Shown here piece by piece: positions 27,915 to 36,557 of a stretch of 64,000 nt of DNA. The position numbers and the translations under genes are program-made. Source of the stretch: Tissierellia bacterium (GTDB taxonomy: Bacteria; Bacillota; Clostridia; Tissierellales; Peptoniphilaceae); the NCBI GenBank assembly GCA_030537855.1, contig JAUNVD010000007.1:1-64000 (forward strand). The letters are read 5' to 3'. How positions within the stretch are numbered: the stretch's first letter is position 1; every line of letters begins with the position of its first letter. Below the pieces are notes generated by a model. That model searched no databases, was not told where the DNA came from, and saw nothing but the letters and a program-made list of their open reading frames with translations.

Positions 27915-30503
27915 TTATCTAAATTTTTTCTTTGGTCTAGAATACGCTGTTTCTTCCATTGGGAATTTCGTTCGTAACTGACCGTCTAATTTATAATATG
28001 CTCCTTGAGCTGCTGGTGCAGTTGGAATAGTTGCAATTTCTCCAATACCTTTTGCTCCATAGGCAGCATCTAGTAATTTATTTTTCTCTACATAAATTGC
28101 ATTAATATCCGGTATATCTGTACTTCTCATTAGACCTAGTGTACCAAATTTAGATTTTACTTTACAATCTTCTAGTTTAAAGTCTTCCGTTAAAGCATAA
28201 CCAAGTCCCATAAGAACTCCACCTTCAATTTGTCCTTGAATAGAAGTTGGGTTAACAACTTTTCCAGAGTCATGGGCAGCATACACCTTATCTACAAGAC
28301 CATCTTCATCTAGCACCACAAGATGAGTTGCAAATCCATAGGCAATATGACTCTTTGGATTTGGCTTGTCACTTCCAAGAGGATCCGTTGGTTCAAAGTA
28401 TTCTGCAAAGAATTCTTTTCCTTCTAATTTATGGGGATCTCCACCAACTTCATCCAATGCCTTTTTCACATCTACACATACCATACGAATGGCTTCCCCA
28501 GTTAATAGGGTTTGACGTGATCCAGAAGTTGTTCCTGAGTCCGGTGAAGTTTCTGTATTTGGAGGCATAATCTTAATTTGATCTGTTGTTAAACCAGTAT
28601 CTTGAGATAACATTTGTAGTGCAACCGTCATAAAACCTTGTCCAATATCAGATGCTGCAGAATATAATTTTAAAATTCCTTCTTCAAAGACAACTCTACA
28701 ACGTCCTTTATCTGGAAGCCCTACTCCAACACCAGCATTTTTCATGGCACATGCAATACCAGCACGGTCTTTATTTTCTTCATAAACATCTTTAACTGCT
28801 TCTAAAGTTTCTTTTAATGCTGTAGATACATCTGCAATTTGCCCATTAGGTAGTACTTTTCCAGGTTCAATCGCATTACGATATCTAATTTCCCAAGGTG
28901 AGATTCCAACTTTTTCTGCCAATAAATTTAAATTAGATTCAAAGGCAAAGTTAGATTGACAAACTCCAAACCCACGGAATGCACCAGCAGGAGGATTGTT
29001 TGTATAATAACCATATCCATGAATTTCTGTATTTTCATAAGCATAAGGTCCAGGGGCATGGGTACAAGCACGTTCTAGTACCGGGCCACAAAGGGATGCA
29101 TATGCTCCAGTATCAAAGTAAATGGTAGCTTTCAGTCCCTGAATAATTCCATTTTCATCTACACCAACTGTAAAGTCCGCTTCCATAGCATGACGTTTTG
29201 GATGGAAGGCGAGAGATTCATCACGAGTTAATTTACATTTTACAGGACGATTAAATTTCCAAGCAGCTAATGCTGATATATGTTGAACACTTACATCTTC
29301 TTTTCCACCAAAGCCGCCACCAATTAATTGATTTTCTACTACAACTTTTTCTTCTGGCCAGCCAAACATAATGGCAATTTCTTTTCTGGTGTCATAAGCT
29401 CCTTGGTCTGTTGATAATACTTTTACTCCATCTTTATAAGGCATAGCAACAGCACATTCTGGTTCTAGGAAAGCATGTTCTGTAAAAGGAGTGGAATAAT
29501 GATGTGTTACCACAAATTTTGAATTCTTTAATGCTTCTTCTGCATTACCCCTTAATACATGACGCTCTTGACAAAGATTTCCATTAGAATGAACTTTTGG
29601 AGCTCCTTCTGCCTTTGCTTCTTCAATATTACGAACAGGTTCTAATTCTTCATATTCTATTTTTACTAATTTTTTCGCTTCTGCTAAAGTATTTTCATCT
29701 TCTGCCACAACTAATGCAATGGCATCTCCCATATATCTGGTAATATCTCCTTCTGCAATCATTACATCCCAATCTTGTTGGATATGACCAACCTTATTAT
29801 TTGGAACATCCTTTGCAGTTAAAACCCCTACAACTCCAGGTAAAGCTTCTGCTTCGGAAGTATCAATGGAAAGAACTTTTGCTCTTGGATATTTTGTTCT
29901 AACAGCTGACCCATAAGCCATACCATCTAAGTAAATATCATCTGGATATACACCAATTCCAAGAACCTTATCATGGACATCTATACGATGAACACGATCT
30001 CCAATTGCCACATCTTTTTCTTGTTCTTCCATGGTTACATCTCCACGAAGAATATCAGCTGTTAAAGCAATTCCTTCTATGATTTTACGATATCCAGTAC
30101 AACGACAAATATTACCTCTAATTGCTTTTTTGATTTCATCTTCTGTAGGATTTAAATTTTGATCCAATAATGCTTTTGCACTCATTACCATTCCTGGAAT
30201 ACAGAATCCACATTGAACAGCACCTTTTTCACCAAAGGCATAGACAAATGCATCTTTTTCGTTTTGGGGAATCCCTTCTACTGTGATGATTTCTTTCCCT
30301 ACTGATTTTTTTGTTGTAGGAATACAAGCTTTTGTTGCTTTTCCATCAACTAAAATCGTACAGGTTCCACATGCTCCTTGAGAACATCCATCTTTTACAC
30401 TATGTAAATGCAAATCATCTCGTAAAAATCGGATTAGCCTCTTATCCTCCGTTGTCTCATACGTTTTCCCATTTACAGATAACTTATATACTTCTTTCGA
30501 CAT
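27915..30503 (-). CDS. xdh: selenium-dependent xanthine dehydrogenase, fused FeS and molybdopterin subunits
   Basis: Molybdenum hydroxylase of 862 aa. The N-terminal plant-type [2Fe-2S] domain has Cys40, 45, 48 and 60, and the second helical [2Fe-2S] domain has Cys98, 101, 133 and 135 (NICRCTGYRK). The large molybdopterin domain starts near residue 165 (GDRVHRIDVHDKVLG) and contains GGGFGGKEDV, GAFRGFGVCQSNFA and the catalytic Glu segment GAKGIGEIATIP. No FAD domain is present, so electrons must leave through another protein. The selenium requirement is inferred from yqeB/yqeC downstream and from the known family with this fused layout. The substrate, a purine or other N-heterocycle, is not certain. 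Confidence 0.92.
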   Translation of the reverse strand: MSKEVYKLSVNGKTYETTEDKRLIRFLRDDLHLHSVKDGCSQGACGTCTILVDGKATKACIPTTKKSVGKEIITVEGIPQNEKDAFVYAFGEKGAVQCGFCIPGMVMSAKALLDQNLNPTEDEIKKAIRGNICRCTGYRKIIEGIALTADILRGDVTMEEQEKDVAIGDRVHRIDVHDKVLGIGVYPDDIYLDGMAYGSAVRTKYPRAKVLSIDTSEAEALPGVVGVLTAKDVPNNKVGHIQQDWDVMIAEGDITRYMGDAIALVVAEDENTLAEAKKLVKIEYEELEPVRNIEEAKAEGAPKVHSNGNLCQERHVLRGNAEEALKNSKFVVTHHYSTPFTEHAFLEPECAVAMPYKDGVKVLSTDQGAYDTRKEIAIMFGWPEEKVVVENQLIGGGFGGKEDVSVQHISALAAWKFNRPVKCKLTRDESLAFHPKRHAMEADFTVGVDENGIIQGLKATIYFDTGAYASLCGPVLERACTHAPGPYAYENTEIHGYGYYTNNPPAGAFRGFGVCQSNFAFESNLNLLAEKVGISPWEIRYRNAIEPGKVLPNGQIADVSTALKETLEAVKDVYEENKDRAGIACAMKNAGVGVGLPDKGRCRVVFEEGILKLYSAASDIGQGFMTVALQMLSQDTGLTTDQIKIMPPNTETSPDSGTTSGSRQTLLTGEAIRMVCVDVKKALDEVGGDPHKLEGKEFFAEYFEPTDPLGSDKPNPKSHIAYGFATHLVVLDEDGLVDKVYAAHDSGKVVNPTSIQGQIEGGVLMGLGYALTEDFKLEDCKVKSKFGTLGLMRSTDIPDINAIYVEKNKLLDAAYGAKGIGEIATIPTAPAAQGAYYKLDGQLRTKFPMEETAYSRPKKKFR

Positions 30504-30854
30504 AATCCACCTCTCTATCTTTATTTTAATTTGATTAAAATCGAAATATTAATACGGAAAGTTACTCTTTCCACTTATTTATTATATCATGAAATACCTG
30601 TAAATAAATCAAAAAACTTGATATTTAGCCGTTTTGACGAGTAGTTTATGAATACATATCGGCATGTTATTATTTTCTCAACCCTAATATTTTCTCTAAA
30701 TAATCCATAAACATGTAGTATCTTGAAATTTATTTCATTTTAAAATGATTATATTCTTTATAAAGTATTAAAATTAAATGAATTTTAGAGAAAATTCTCA
30801 CGGATTTATTGATATGCCGTATCACTTATCCCTGTTCTCTTATCATCTTCTTAT
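30504..30854. other. gene-free region upstream of xdh
   Basis: Contains a minus-strand TATAAT (30586-30581) about 80 bases before the xdh ATG without a clear -35 box. It also contains widely spaced CGGCAT (about 30660) and ATGCCG (about 30815) half-sites that could be operators. No open frame and no recognisable purine or molybdenum-cofactor riboswitch. Confidence 0.4.
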
Positions 30855-30889
30855 AAAAATAAAAAGAGTAGCTAAAAAAGCCACTCTTT
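30855..30889 (-). terminator. terminator of the moaA-modABC operon
   Basis: Minus-strand stem AAAGAGTGGCT / AGCTACTCTTT with one wobble followed by TTATTTTTAT, 11 bases after the modC stop. Confidence 0.8.
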
Positions 30890-30899
30890 CCTAAGGTAT

Positions 30900-31985
30900 T
30901 TAGACTATTTTTTTCAATGGTCGATCCACCAATTGCCGTATATCTTTCCATTTATAATAAACATCAATATTTTTTCCACATTGTTCTTTAAACTTTAATA
31001 TTTTCGGATCAGATTTTGATGGAATTTCATGGGGAAATTCTAAGGTTAAAAGTCCTTGTTCATCATCACTAACCTGTAATAGAAAAATATCTACATCTCT
31101 ATCATGGATAATATTTAATAGTTTTCCCGTTATTTTTAAACTATCAGGAACTTCATGTAAATAAAAATCCCTTTCCCATAAGAAAATATCATCTGCATGT
31201 TTAAAATGATGTTTAGGCAATGTGATTTTCCATCGCTTTACTTCCATATGGTCCTTTTTTTCTTCCAATGGTGCAATATTTTTATATCCAAGCATTGCAG
31301 CTGCAGGAGCCGTTTTTGGATTTTGAAAGATTTCTTCTTTCGTTCCAAATTCTTGTATTGTTCCATTGGAAATCACAGCAATTTTATCACAAAGACGATA
31401 TGCTTCATCTTTATTATGTGTTACAAGTACTGTGGTTCCAGAAAAGGAACGGAGAAAAGTTCCTAAGGAATTTTCCAGTTTCCATTTTAAATTCGTATCT
31501 AAAGCCGAAAATGGTTCATCTAATAAAATTGATTTTGGACGAATACTCATCATTCTTGCCATTGCTGCACGCTGTTGTTGTCCTCCAGATAATTGATGAG
31601 GATATTTATCTCCTAAGCCTTCTAGTTGAAACTCCCCTAAAAGTTCTTTTGCCCATTTTATGTTTTCTTGTTTTGTACCTTTTAGACAAGTGGTAATATT
31701 TTCCATAATTGTCATACGTGGAAAAAGGGCATAATTTTGAAATAAATAACCCATTTTTCGGTCTCTGGCCGGTATCTTTATATTTTTTGTTGAATCGTAA
31801 AGCACTCGTTGATCCACAATAATATGACCTTGATCTGGCATAACAATTCCAGCAATGGATTTTAAAGTTAAACTTTTCCCACTTCCTGAACTACCTAAAA
31901 GACCTATAATTTCATTGCCTGCTTTTAATTGACAATTTAATGTAAAGTCTTTAAAAGATTTTTGAATATTTAGATCAATAGACAT
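30900..31985 (-). CDS. modC: molybdate ABC transporter ATP-binding protein
   Basis: ATPase of the molybdate importer (361 aa). Walker A GLLGSSGSGKSLTLKS, signature LSGGQQQRAAMARMM and Walker B SILLDEPFSALD are present. The C-terminal 120 residues replace the usual Mop/TOBE domain or are a diverged version of it. It lies four bases after modB. Confidence 0.93.
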   Translation of the reverse strand: MSIDLNIQKSFKDFTLNCQLKAGNEIIGLLGSSGSGKSLTLKSIAGIVMPDQGHIIVDQRVLYDSTKNIKIPARDRKMGYLFQNYALFPRMTIMENITTCLKGTKQENIKWAKELLGEFQLEGLGDKYPHQLSGGQQQRAAMARMMSIRPKSILLDEPFSALDTNLKWKLENSLGTFLRSFSGTTVLVTHNKDEAYRLCDKIAVISNGTIQEFGTKEEIFQNPKTAPAAAMLGYKNIAPLEEKKDHMEVKRWKITLPKHHFKHADDIFLWERDFYLHEVPDSLKITGKLLNIIHDRDVDIFLLQVSDDEQGLLTLEFPHEIPSKSDPKILKFKEQCGKNIDVYYKWKDIRQLVDRPLKKIV

Positions 31986-31989
31986 ATTA

Positions 31990-32631
31990 TCACGCTTTCT
32001 CTGTAACTTTATTTAATATCACCATAGAAACCAAAGACATTCCAACAACAACTAAAGACCATTTAAAGGCTAAACTTCGATTTCCAGCTTGTACTGCAGA
32101 ATAGATGGCTGTAGATATGGTTTGTGTTTTTCCTGGTATATTTCCAGCTATCATAATGGTAGCACCAAATTCTCCAAGAGCTCTGGCAAATGCCAAGACG
32201 ACTCCGGAAACAAGGCCTGGTCCCGCAGTGGGAACCAAGACCTTCCAAAAGATTTTCTTTTCTGTAAACCCTAAGGTTCTAGCTGCATCTAAATAATTAT
32301 CATCTACTTGGTCAAAAGCACCAAGTGCCGTTCGATACATAAGGGGAAAACTTACAACAACTGCTGATAATATTGTGGCAGGATAAGAAAAGATTAACTG
32401 TGTACCTAATTTATCATATAATGGAGCAAATGGTCCATTATTACCGAAAATAATTAATAGAAAAAATCCCACAACGGTTGGTGGTAAAACCATTGGTAAT
32501 GTAAAAATACCATCAATTAACCCACGGAAATTCCGTAAATCACGAACAAATCTTGCTGCAAATATTCCAATAAAAAAAGTAATTACCGTTGCAAAAAATG
32601 CAGTTTTAATTGAAATTGTTATGGGAGACAT
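31990..32631 (-). CDS. modB: molybdate ABC transporter permease
   Basis: Inner-membrane permease of 213 aa with about five membrane segments. The ABC coupling motif is DAARTLGFTEKKIFWKVLVP, and VLPPTVVGFFLL and ARALGEFGATIMIAGNIPG are characteristic of ModB. It starts five bases after modA. Confidence 0.94.
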   Translation of the reverse strand: MSPITISIKTAFFATVITFFIGIFAARFVRDLRNFRGLIDGIFTLPMVLPPTVVGFFLLIIFGNNGPFAPLYDKLGTQLIFSYPATILSAVVVSFPLMYRTALGAFDQVDDNYLDAARTLGFTEKKIFWKVLVPTAGPGLVSGVVLAFARALGEFGATIMIAGNIPGKTQTISTAIYSAVQAGNRSLAFKWSLVVVGMSLVSMVILNKVTEKA

Positions 32632-32636
32632 AGCTT

Positions 32637-33491
32637 TTAATTTACATTAAAACCGTATTTTTCAAAAACGGCTTTTGCCTCGTCTGTTAATAAGAAATCA
32701 TAAAAATCTTTCGCTTCTTCTTTTGACGCAGAGTCTCCAATCATAGCCATTGGATATTGTACTGGCTTATGAGTTCCTTCTGGAGCAGAAGCAACGATTT
32801 CTACTTTATCTTTTTCTGTATAAGCATCTGTTTTATAAACTGTACCACAGTCTACTTCTCCATTGGCAACCCAGTCTAAAGAGTTACGAACATCTTGACT
32901 CATAACCATTTTTTCTTTTACTGCATCCCAGTTACCTAGATTTGTAAATATTTCTTCAGAATATTGTCCCACAGGAACACTGGCAGGATCGGCAATTGCA
33001 ATTTTCGATACGGTGTCATTTGCAATGTCTTCAAATCCTGTTACCTTTGCACTGGTGTCCTTTGGAGTAATAAGAACAACTTCATTTAAAAGTAAATCAA
33101 CACGTGTTTCTTTGTCAATTAAATCTTGTTCTTCTAGTGCATTCATTTGTTTTTCTGCTGCAGAAAGGAAGATGTCTCCAGGAGCTCCTTCTTCAATTTG
33201 TGATTGAAGGGCACCGGAACTAGCATAAGAAGGATTTACTTTTACATTTGGCTGACCTTCATTATATAGTTCAATAAGTTCATTCATAGCATCTGTTAAA
33301 GAAGCTGCTGCCAATACATAAACTTCACCTTCTAATTCCTTACCTTCTGTTTTTACTGCTTCATTCTTTTCGTTCCCAGTATTATTAGCATTATTTCCAC
33401 CATTATTTCCATTGTTTCCGTTGCCTCCGCAACCAACCAATAAGGCGGCACATAATCCAATTGCCAATAATACTTTCCAACATCTTTTCAT
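32637..33491 (-). CDS. modA: molybdate-binding lipoprotein
   Basis: Extracellular molybdate receptor (284 aa). The lipobox LLVGCGGN is followed by an Asn/Gly-rich linker. The mature domain contains YVLAAASLTDAMNELIE, GAPGDIFLSAAEKQM and VPVGQYSEEIF, all typical of ModA. AGGAGG lies upstream of the ATG. The Asn-rich linker resembles that of the ZinT lipoprotein in this window. Confidence 0.95.
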   Translation of the reverse strand: MKRCWKVLLAIGLCAALLVGCGGNGNNGNNGGNNANNTGNEKNEAVKTEGKELEGEVYVLAAASLTDAMNELIELYNEGQPNVKVNPSYASSGALQSQIEEGAPGDIFLSAAEKQMNALEEQDLIDKETRVDLLLNEVVLITPKDTSAKVTGFEDIANDTVSKIAIADPASVPVGQYSEEIFTNLGNWDAVKEKMVMSQDVRNSLDWVANGEVDCGTVYKTDAYTEKDKVEIVASAPEGTHKPVQYPMAMIGDSASKEEAKDFYDFLLTDEAKAVFEKYGFNVN

Positions 33492-33566
33492 TTTGAAACC
33501 TCCTATATTTTTTAGCTTTTTTGTTTTACGAAGGGATTTACTTCTAAAAACAACTCGCTTTTATAT

Positions 33567-33591
33567 AAAAAGTCGCAAGGCGACTTTTTAC
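33567..33591 (-). terminator. attenuator-like hairpin before modA
   Basis: Minus-strand stem TAAAAAGTCGC / GCGACTTTTTA with a three-base loop and built-in T-run. It comes right after the ModE-fusion stop and only 76 bases before the modA ATG, so it either ends that transcript or attenuates read-through into modABC. Confidence 0.75.
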
Positions 33592-33593
33592 CC

Positions 33594-34496
33594 TTAATTA
33601 TATTCTTGAAAAATTTCACTAAATAATTTTTTACTTTCTTTTCGCATTAAATTTTCATATTGTTCATATTTTTCCAAAAAGATTTTTCCTTCAGGGGTTA
33701 AATAACTTTCTCCACCAGAAGAACCACCGGGACGACGTACAATCACTTCAAATCCCAGTTCCTCTTCCATGACTTTAATCATCTTCCAAGCTTTTGAATA
33801 AGACATTCCCATGGATTGGCATGCATTTTTAACAGATCCGTCAACATCAATTAATTTTAAAAGTTGACGTACTCCTGGCCCAAAAAATTTATGTTCCCTT
33901 GCAATAGATACTTTTACATAGGAACGTAAAAGCTGTGAATTATGTTCTCCAATCACTTTCGGAATGGTCTGCTCTGGTAAGTATACCACACCAGGATCAT
34001 TTGTCATCTGTTTTTTAAAACCTTCCGGTAAAAAATCAATTGCTTCTTCTACCGTTTCTTGTTGAGTATCTTTTAATTTTGATAAAATATTTTTAGGAAA
34101 ACGGAAAATATTTCCCTTTTCTTCCCCATAATAGGTAATGTAAATACCAGAATCTTCTTTCATAAGATCAAGAAGAGTATTCCCTTGGAAAAAAGGAGTT
34201 TTTACCGTCGTATATATAAAATCCTCCTCTGGAGAAAAATGCTCTATGGCTTTTAAAACACTTTCCAAATAGGTGTGAGATCGATATTCTTCATCTTGAT
34301 AAAAAATCACATCCATTTTGGCACATTGTACTTCTACTTCCTGTCCATGTTCTCCAACAACTACAATAATTTCATCAAACCCTTTTTGGAGAAAATTCAA
34401 TACCGTTCGACGTACTGTTGTTAAATTTCCATATTTTTTTAAAGGATAAAAATCATCTAATGATTCCTTTCCTCGAGCCATAATGACACCAATCAA
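33594..34496 (-). CDS. nucleotidyltransferase-like domain fused to ModE-type HTH
   Basis: 300-aa two-domain protein. Residues 1 to about 190 look like a MobA/MocA-type NTP-transferase fold (LIGVIMARGKESLDDFYPL, then a GFDEIIVVVGEHGQEV strand-loop), but the usual GxGxRxGxxK catalytic loop is degenerate. Residues about 200-300 are a ModE-type winged helix (FFGPGVRQLLKLIDVDGSV, SYSKAWKMIKVMEEELGF and RPGGSSGGESYLTPEG). I infer a molybdate- or cofactor-responsive regulator of the adjacent moaA-modABC genes. A TTG start at 34496, eight bases after AAGGAG and overlapping the mogA stop, fits better than the in-frame ATG nine codons upstream. Confidence 0.85.
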   Translation of the reverse strand: MIGVIMARGKESLDDFYPLKKYGNLTTVRRTVLNFLQKGFDEIIVVVGEHGQEVEVQCAKMDVIFYQDEEYRSHTYLESVLKAIEHFSPEEDFIYTTVKTPFFQGNTLLDLMKEDSGIYITYYGEEKGNIFRFPKNILSKLKDTQQETVEEAIDFLPEGFKKQMTNDPGVVYLPEQTIPKVIGEHNSQLLRSYVKVSIAREHKFFGPGVRQLLKLIDVDGSVKNACQSMGMSYSKAWKMIKVMEEELGFEVIVRRPGGSSGGESYLTPEGKIFLEKYEQYENLMRKESKKLFSEIFQEYN

Positions 34497-34999
34497 TGTC
34501 TTTTCTCCTTCATATTTGCACAATCTGCTGCTTCTTCTCTTAAAAGTTTTAGACCATGATCTAAAACTCCAATTACACTTTCTAAGTTTTCAGTAGCTCC
34601 CTTAGGGGAACCTGGTAAATTGATGATTAATGTATTTTTTCGTATCCCAGAAATTCCACGGGACATCATTGCTTTTTCCGTCTTTTTTAATGAATATTCC
34701 ATCATCCTATAAGAAATACCCCAAGTTTGTCGTTCAATGACTTTTGCAGTAGCTTCTGGAGTATGGTCTCTTGGAGCAAATCCAGTTCCTCCAGTGGTCA
34801 ATACTAAATCCACATTTTCTTTATCACAAATTTCAAGTAAACGATTTGCTATTCTTTCTTCATCGTCTGGAAGAATTTCCGTACCTATTACTTCATATTG
34901 TTCTTCAGGTAACATTTTAACGATAGCTTCAGTGGTAAAATCCTTAGCATTTTCAAAATAAGAACTATCAGACATTGTTAGGATTCGGACTCGAAACAT
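34493..34999 (-). CDS. mogA: MogA/MoaB-type molybdopterin adenylyltransferase
   Basis: Activates molybdopterin with ATP for metal insertion (168 aa). It carries the molybdopterin-binding signature LVLTTGGTGFAPRDHTPEAT and the NLPGSPKGATENLE motif of the MogA/MoaB fold. The start has AAAGGAGATG upstream and overlaps the MOSC gene end by 22 bases. Confidence 0.93.
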   Translation of the reverse strand: MFRVRILTMSDSSYFENAKDFTTEAIVKMLPEEQYEVIGTEILPDDEERIANRLLEICDKENVDLVLTTGGTGFAPRDHTPEATAKVIERQTWGISYRMMEYSLKKTEKAMMSRGISGIRKNTLIINLPGSPKGATENLESVIGVLDHGLKLLREEAADCANMKEKRH

Positions 35000-35418
35000 A
35001 TTTCATCTCCTTTTTTTACTTTTCCACCATGAAGAACTTTTGCAAAAACACCTTCATTAGGCATAATACAGTTCCCTACAAGATTACGAATTTCACAACC
35101 ATGGTGACATTCTTTCCCTATTTGTGTCACTTCTAAAAGTACATCTCCTATATGAAAAGAATCTCCTACCTGAACCTTCGAAAAATCCACCCCTTCGATT
35201 AATAGATTTTCTCCAAAGATACCTGGATTCATTGGAATCTTAGCTACCTTTCCAAATTCAATAAAACTTTCATAGGATAATAAACTTACTTGACGATGCC
35301 ATTTACCTCCATGAGCATCTCCTTCTAGTCCAAAATCTTTTTGAAATTCTCCTACAGGAATTTCTTCCTTTACCGTACCTTTTTTATCACTTTTACAAAT
35401 TGCTATTATTTTTCCCAT
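34978..35418 (-). CDS. MOSC domain protein
   Basis: 146-aa stand-alone MOSC (molybdenum cofactor sulfurase C-terminal) domain. Motifs include GLEGDAHGGKWHRQVSLLS, GIFGENLLIEGVDF and the conserved-Cys segment GKECHHGCEIRN, where sulfur could be carried. In such operons MOSC proteins are thought to deliver sulfur or molybdenum for the cofactor. It lies between moaA and mogA in a tight operon. Confidence 0.92.
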   Translation of the reverse strand: MGKIIAICKSDKKGTVKEEIPVGEFQKDFGLEGDAHGGKWHRQVSLLSYESFIEFGKVAKIPMNPGIFGENLLIEGVDFSKVQVGDSFHIGDVLLEVTQIGKECHHGCEIRNLVGNCIMPNEGVFAKVLHGGKVKKGDEICFESES

Positions 35419-35430
35419 CGTTCACCTCTA

Positions 35431-36399
35431 TTATCCCCCAATTTGGTTCATGTTCTTTATTTCTTTTCCCTCTACTATAAAATTATCAAATTGATTTTCC
35501 AAAGGCTTTTCTTGAAGAGCTTTTTCAATGGCTTTTTCTATTTCCCAATCCTTCGCTCCATTTTTTATTAAATTCCCTAAGTCAATACCTTTAGAAAATC
35601 CTAGACAAGTCTTTAAAAATCCTTCAGCAGTTAAACGAACTCGGTTACATTGATGACAAAAATGATGGTCTACACCTCGAATAAATCCTAAAGCCCCTTG
35701 AAATCCAGGATAGGTAAAATAAGTAGCAGGTCCATTACTTCGATATGCCATAGGAATGGGTTCTCCAAATTCTGAATTTAAGGTGGTGAGGATTTCATTT
35801 TCAGATAATCCTTGGAAATCTTTCCCACAACCAATGGGCATTAATTCAATGAAACGTATTTTAAGAGGGCTTTCCTTTGCAATATAAGCAAAATCAATAA
35901 GTTCATCTTCATTAAAACCCCTTATGGGGACCATATTTATTTTTACATTTTTATGTCCTTGTTCCAATAATTTTTCCAGAGCCCTTAAAGGATGGTGAAG
36001 TTCCCCATACCTTGTAATTTCTTTATATTTATCTTGGTCTAAAGTGTCTAGAGAAATATTGATTCCTGAAAAATATTTTGATAAGCTCAGTAAAAGATCG
36101 TCTTTTATTCCATTGGTCGTTATGGTAAGTTGATCTATTCCTTGAATTTCATATAACATAGGAATCAAGTCCTCTACTCCTCGACGGACAAAAGGTTCCC
36201 CTCCTGTAATTTTAAGTTTTCGAACTCCCATTCCAGTAAAGATTTCCACTAATCTAGTTATTTCTTCAAAGCGTAGAATATTCTGATGAGGGATATAGGC
36301 CATCCCTTCTTCAGGCATACAATACTGGCAACGTAAATTACATTTATCGGTGATGGATATTCTTAAATAATCAATGATTCTATTGTATTGATCCTTCAT
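35431..36399 (-). CDS. moaA: GTP 3',8-cyclase
   Basis: Radical SAM enzyme for the first step of molybdopterin synthesis (322 aa). The N-terminal cluster motif is C20-x3-C24-x2-C27 (ITDKCNLRCQYCMPEEG). The second [4Fe-4S] cluster lies in HHFCHQCNRVRLTAEG and KTC. The protein ends in Gly-Gly as active MoaA proteins do. It is the first gene of the operon running to modC, with a good promoter (TTGAAA, 17, TATAAT) and a structured leader. Confidence 0.96.
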   Translation of the reverse strand: MKDQYNRIIDYLRISITDKCNLRCQYCMPEEGMAYIPHQNILRFEEITRLVEIFTGMGVRKLKITGGEPFVRRGVEDLIPMLYEIQGIDQLTITTNGIKDDLLLSLSKYFSGINISLDTLDQDKYKEITRYGELHHPLRALEKLLEQGHKNVKINMVPIRGFNEDELIDFAYIAKESPLKIRFIELMPIGCGKDFQGLSENEILTTLNSEFGEPIPMAYRSNGPATYFTYPGFQGALGFIRGVDHHFCHQCNRVRLTAEGFLKTCLGFSKGIDLGNLIKNGAKDWEIEKAIEKALQEKPLENQFDNFIVEGKEIKNMNQIGG

Positions 36400-36411
36400 A
36401 TCCTTTCCCTC

Positions 36412-36461
36412 TTTCTATATTTTAAAGCGAGTTACTTTGAAAATTAACTCGCCCATAGAAA
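36412..36461 (-). promoter_or_regulatory. structured moaA leader / candidate ModE operator
   Basis: Two nested perfect stems on the minus strand, outer TTTCTAT / ATAGAAA (7 bp) and inner GCGAGTTA / TAACTCGC (8 bp), lie between the -10 box and the moaA ribosome site. They could be an RNA switch or a DNA operator. The half-site AACTCGCTTT recurs in the modA leader near 33550. Confidence 0.45.
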
Positions 36462-36476
36462 CTATTTCTTCTTTTT

Positions 36477-36505
36477 ATTATACCAAGGAATCCTTTAGGT
36501 TTCAA
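36477..36505 (-). promoter_or_regulatory. moaA operon promoter
   Basis: Minus strand TTGAAA (36505-36500), 17-base spacer, TATAAT (36482-36477). Confidence 0.75.
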
Positions 36506-36514
36506 CGAAGGAAT

Positions 36515-36552
36515 AAAAGGCCCTATGAAAGAGTTCTTCCATAGGACCTTTA
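36515..36552 (-). terminator. terminator of the maoC-CoA transferase-gntP operon
   Basis: Minus-strand stem AAAGGTCCTATG / CATAGGGCCTTT with one wobble and a T-rich tail, six bases after the permease stop. Confidence 0.75.
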
Positions 36553-36557
36553 TATTT

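Noticed and set aside
30504-30854. Purine or molybdenum-cofactor riboswitch before xdh
   Set aside because: I looked for the conserved cores of both classes and did not see them; only loose half-sites are present.
31268-31696. Plus-strand open frame of 142 codons inside modC
   Set aside because: It is antisense to the ATPase motifs of modC, with a Leu/Phe-rich translation typical of a shadow frame.
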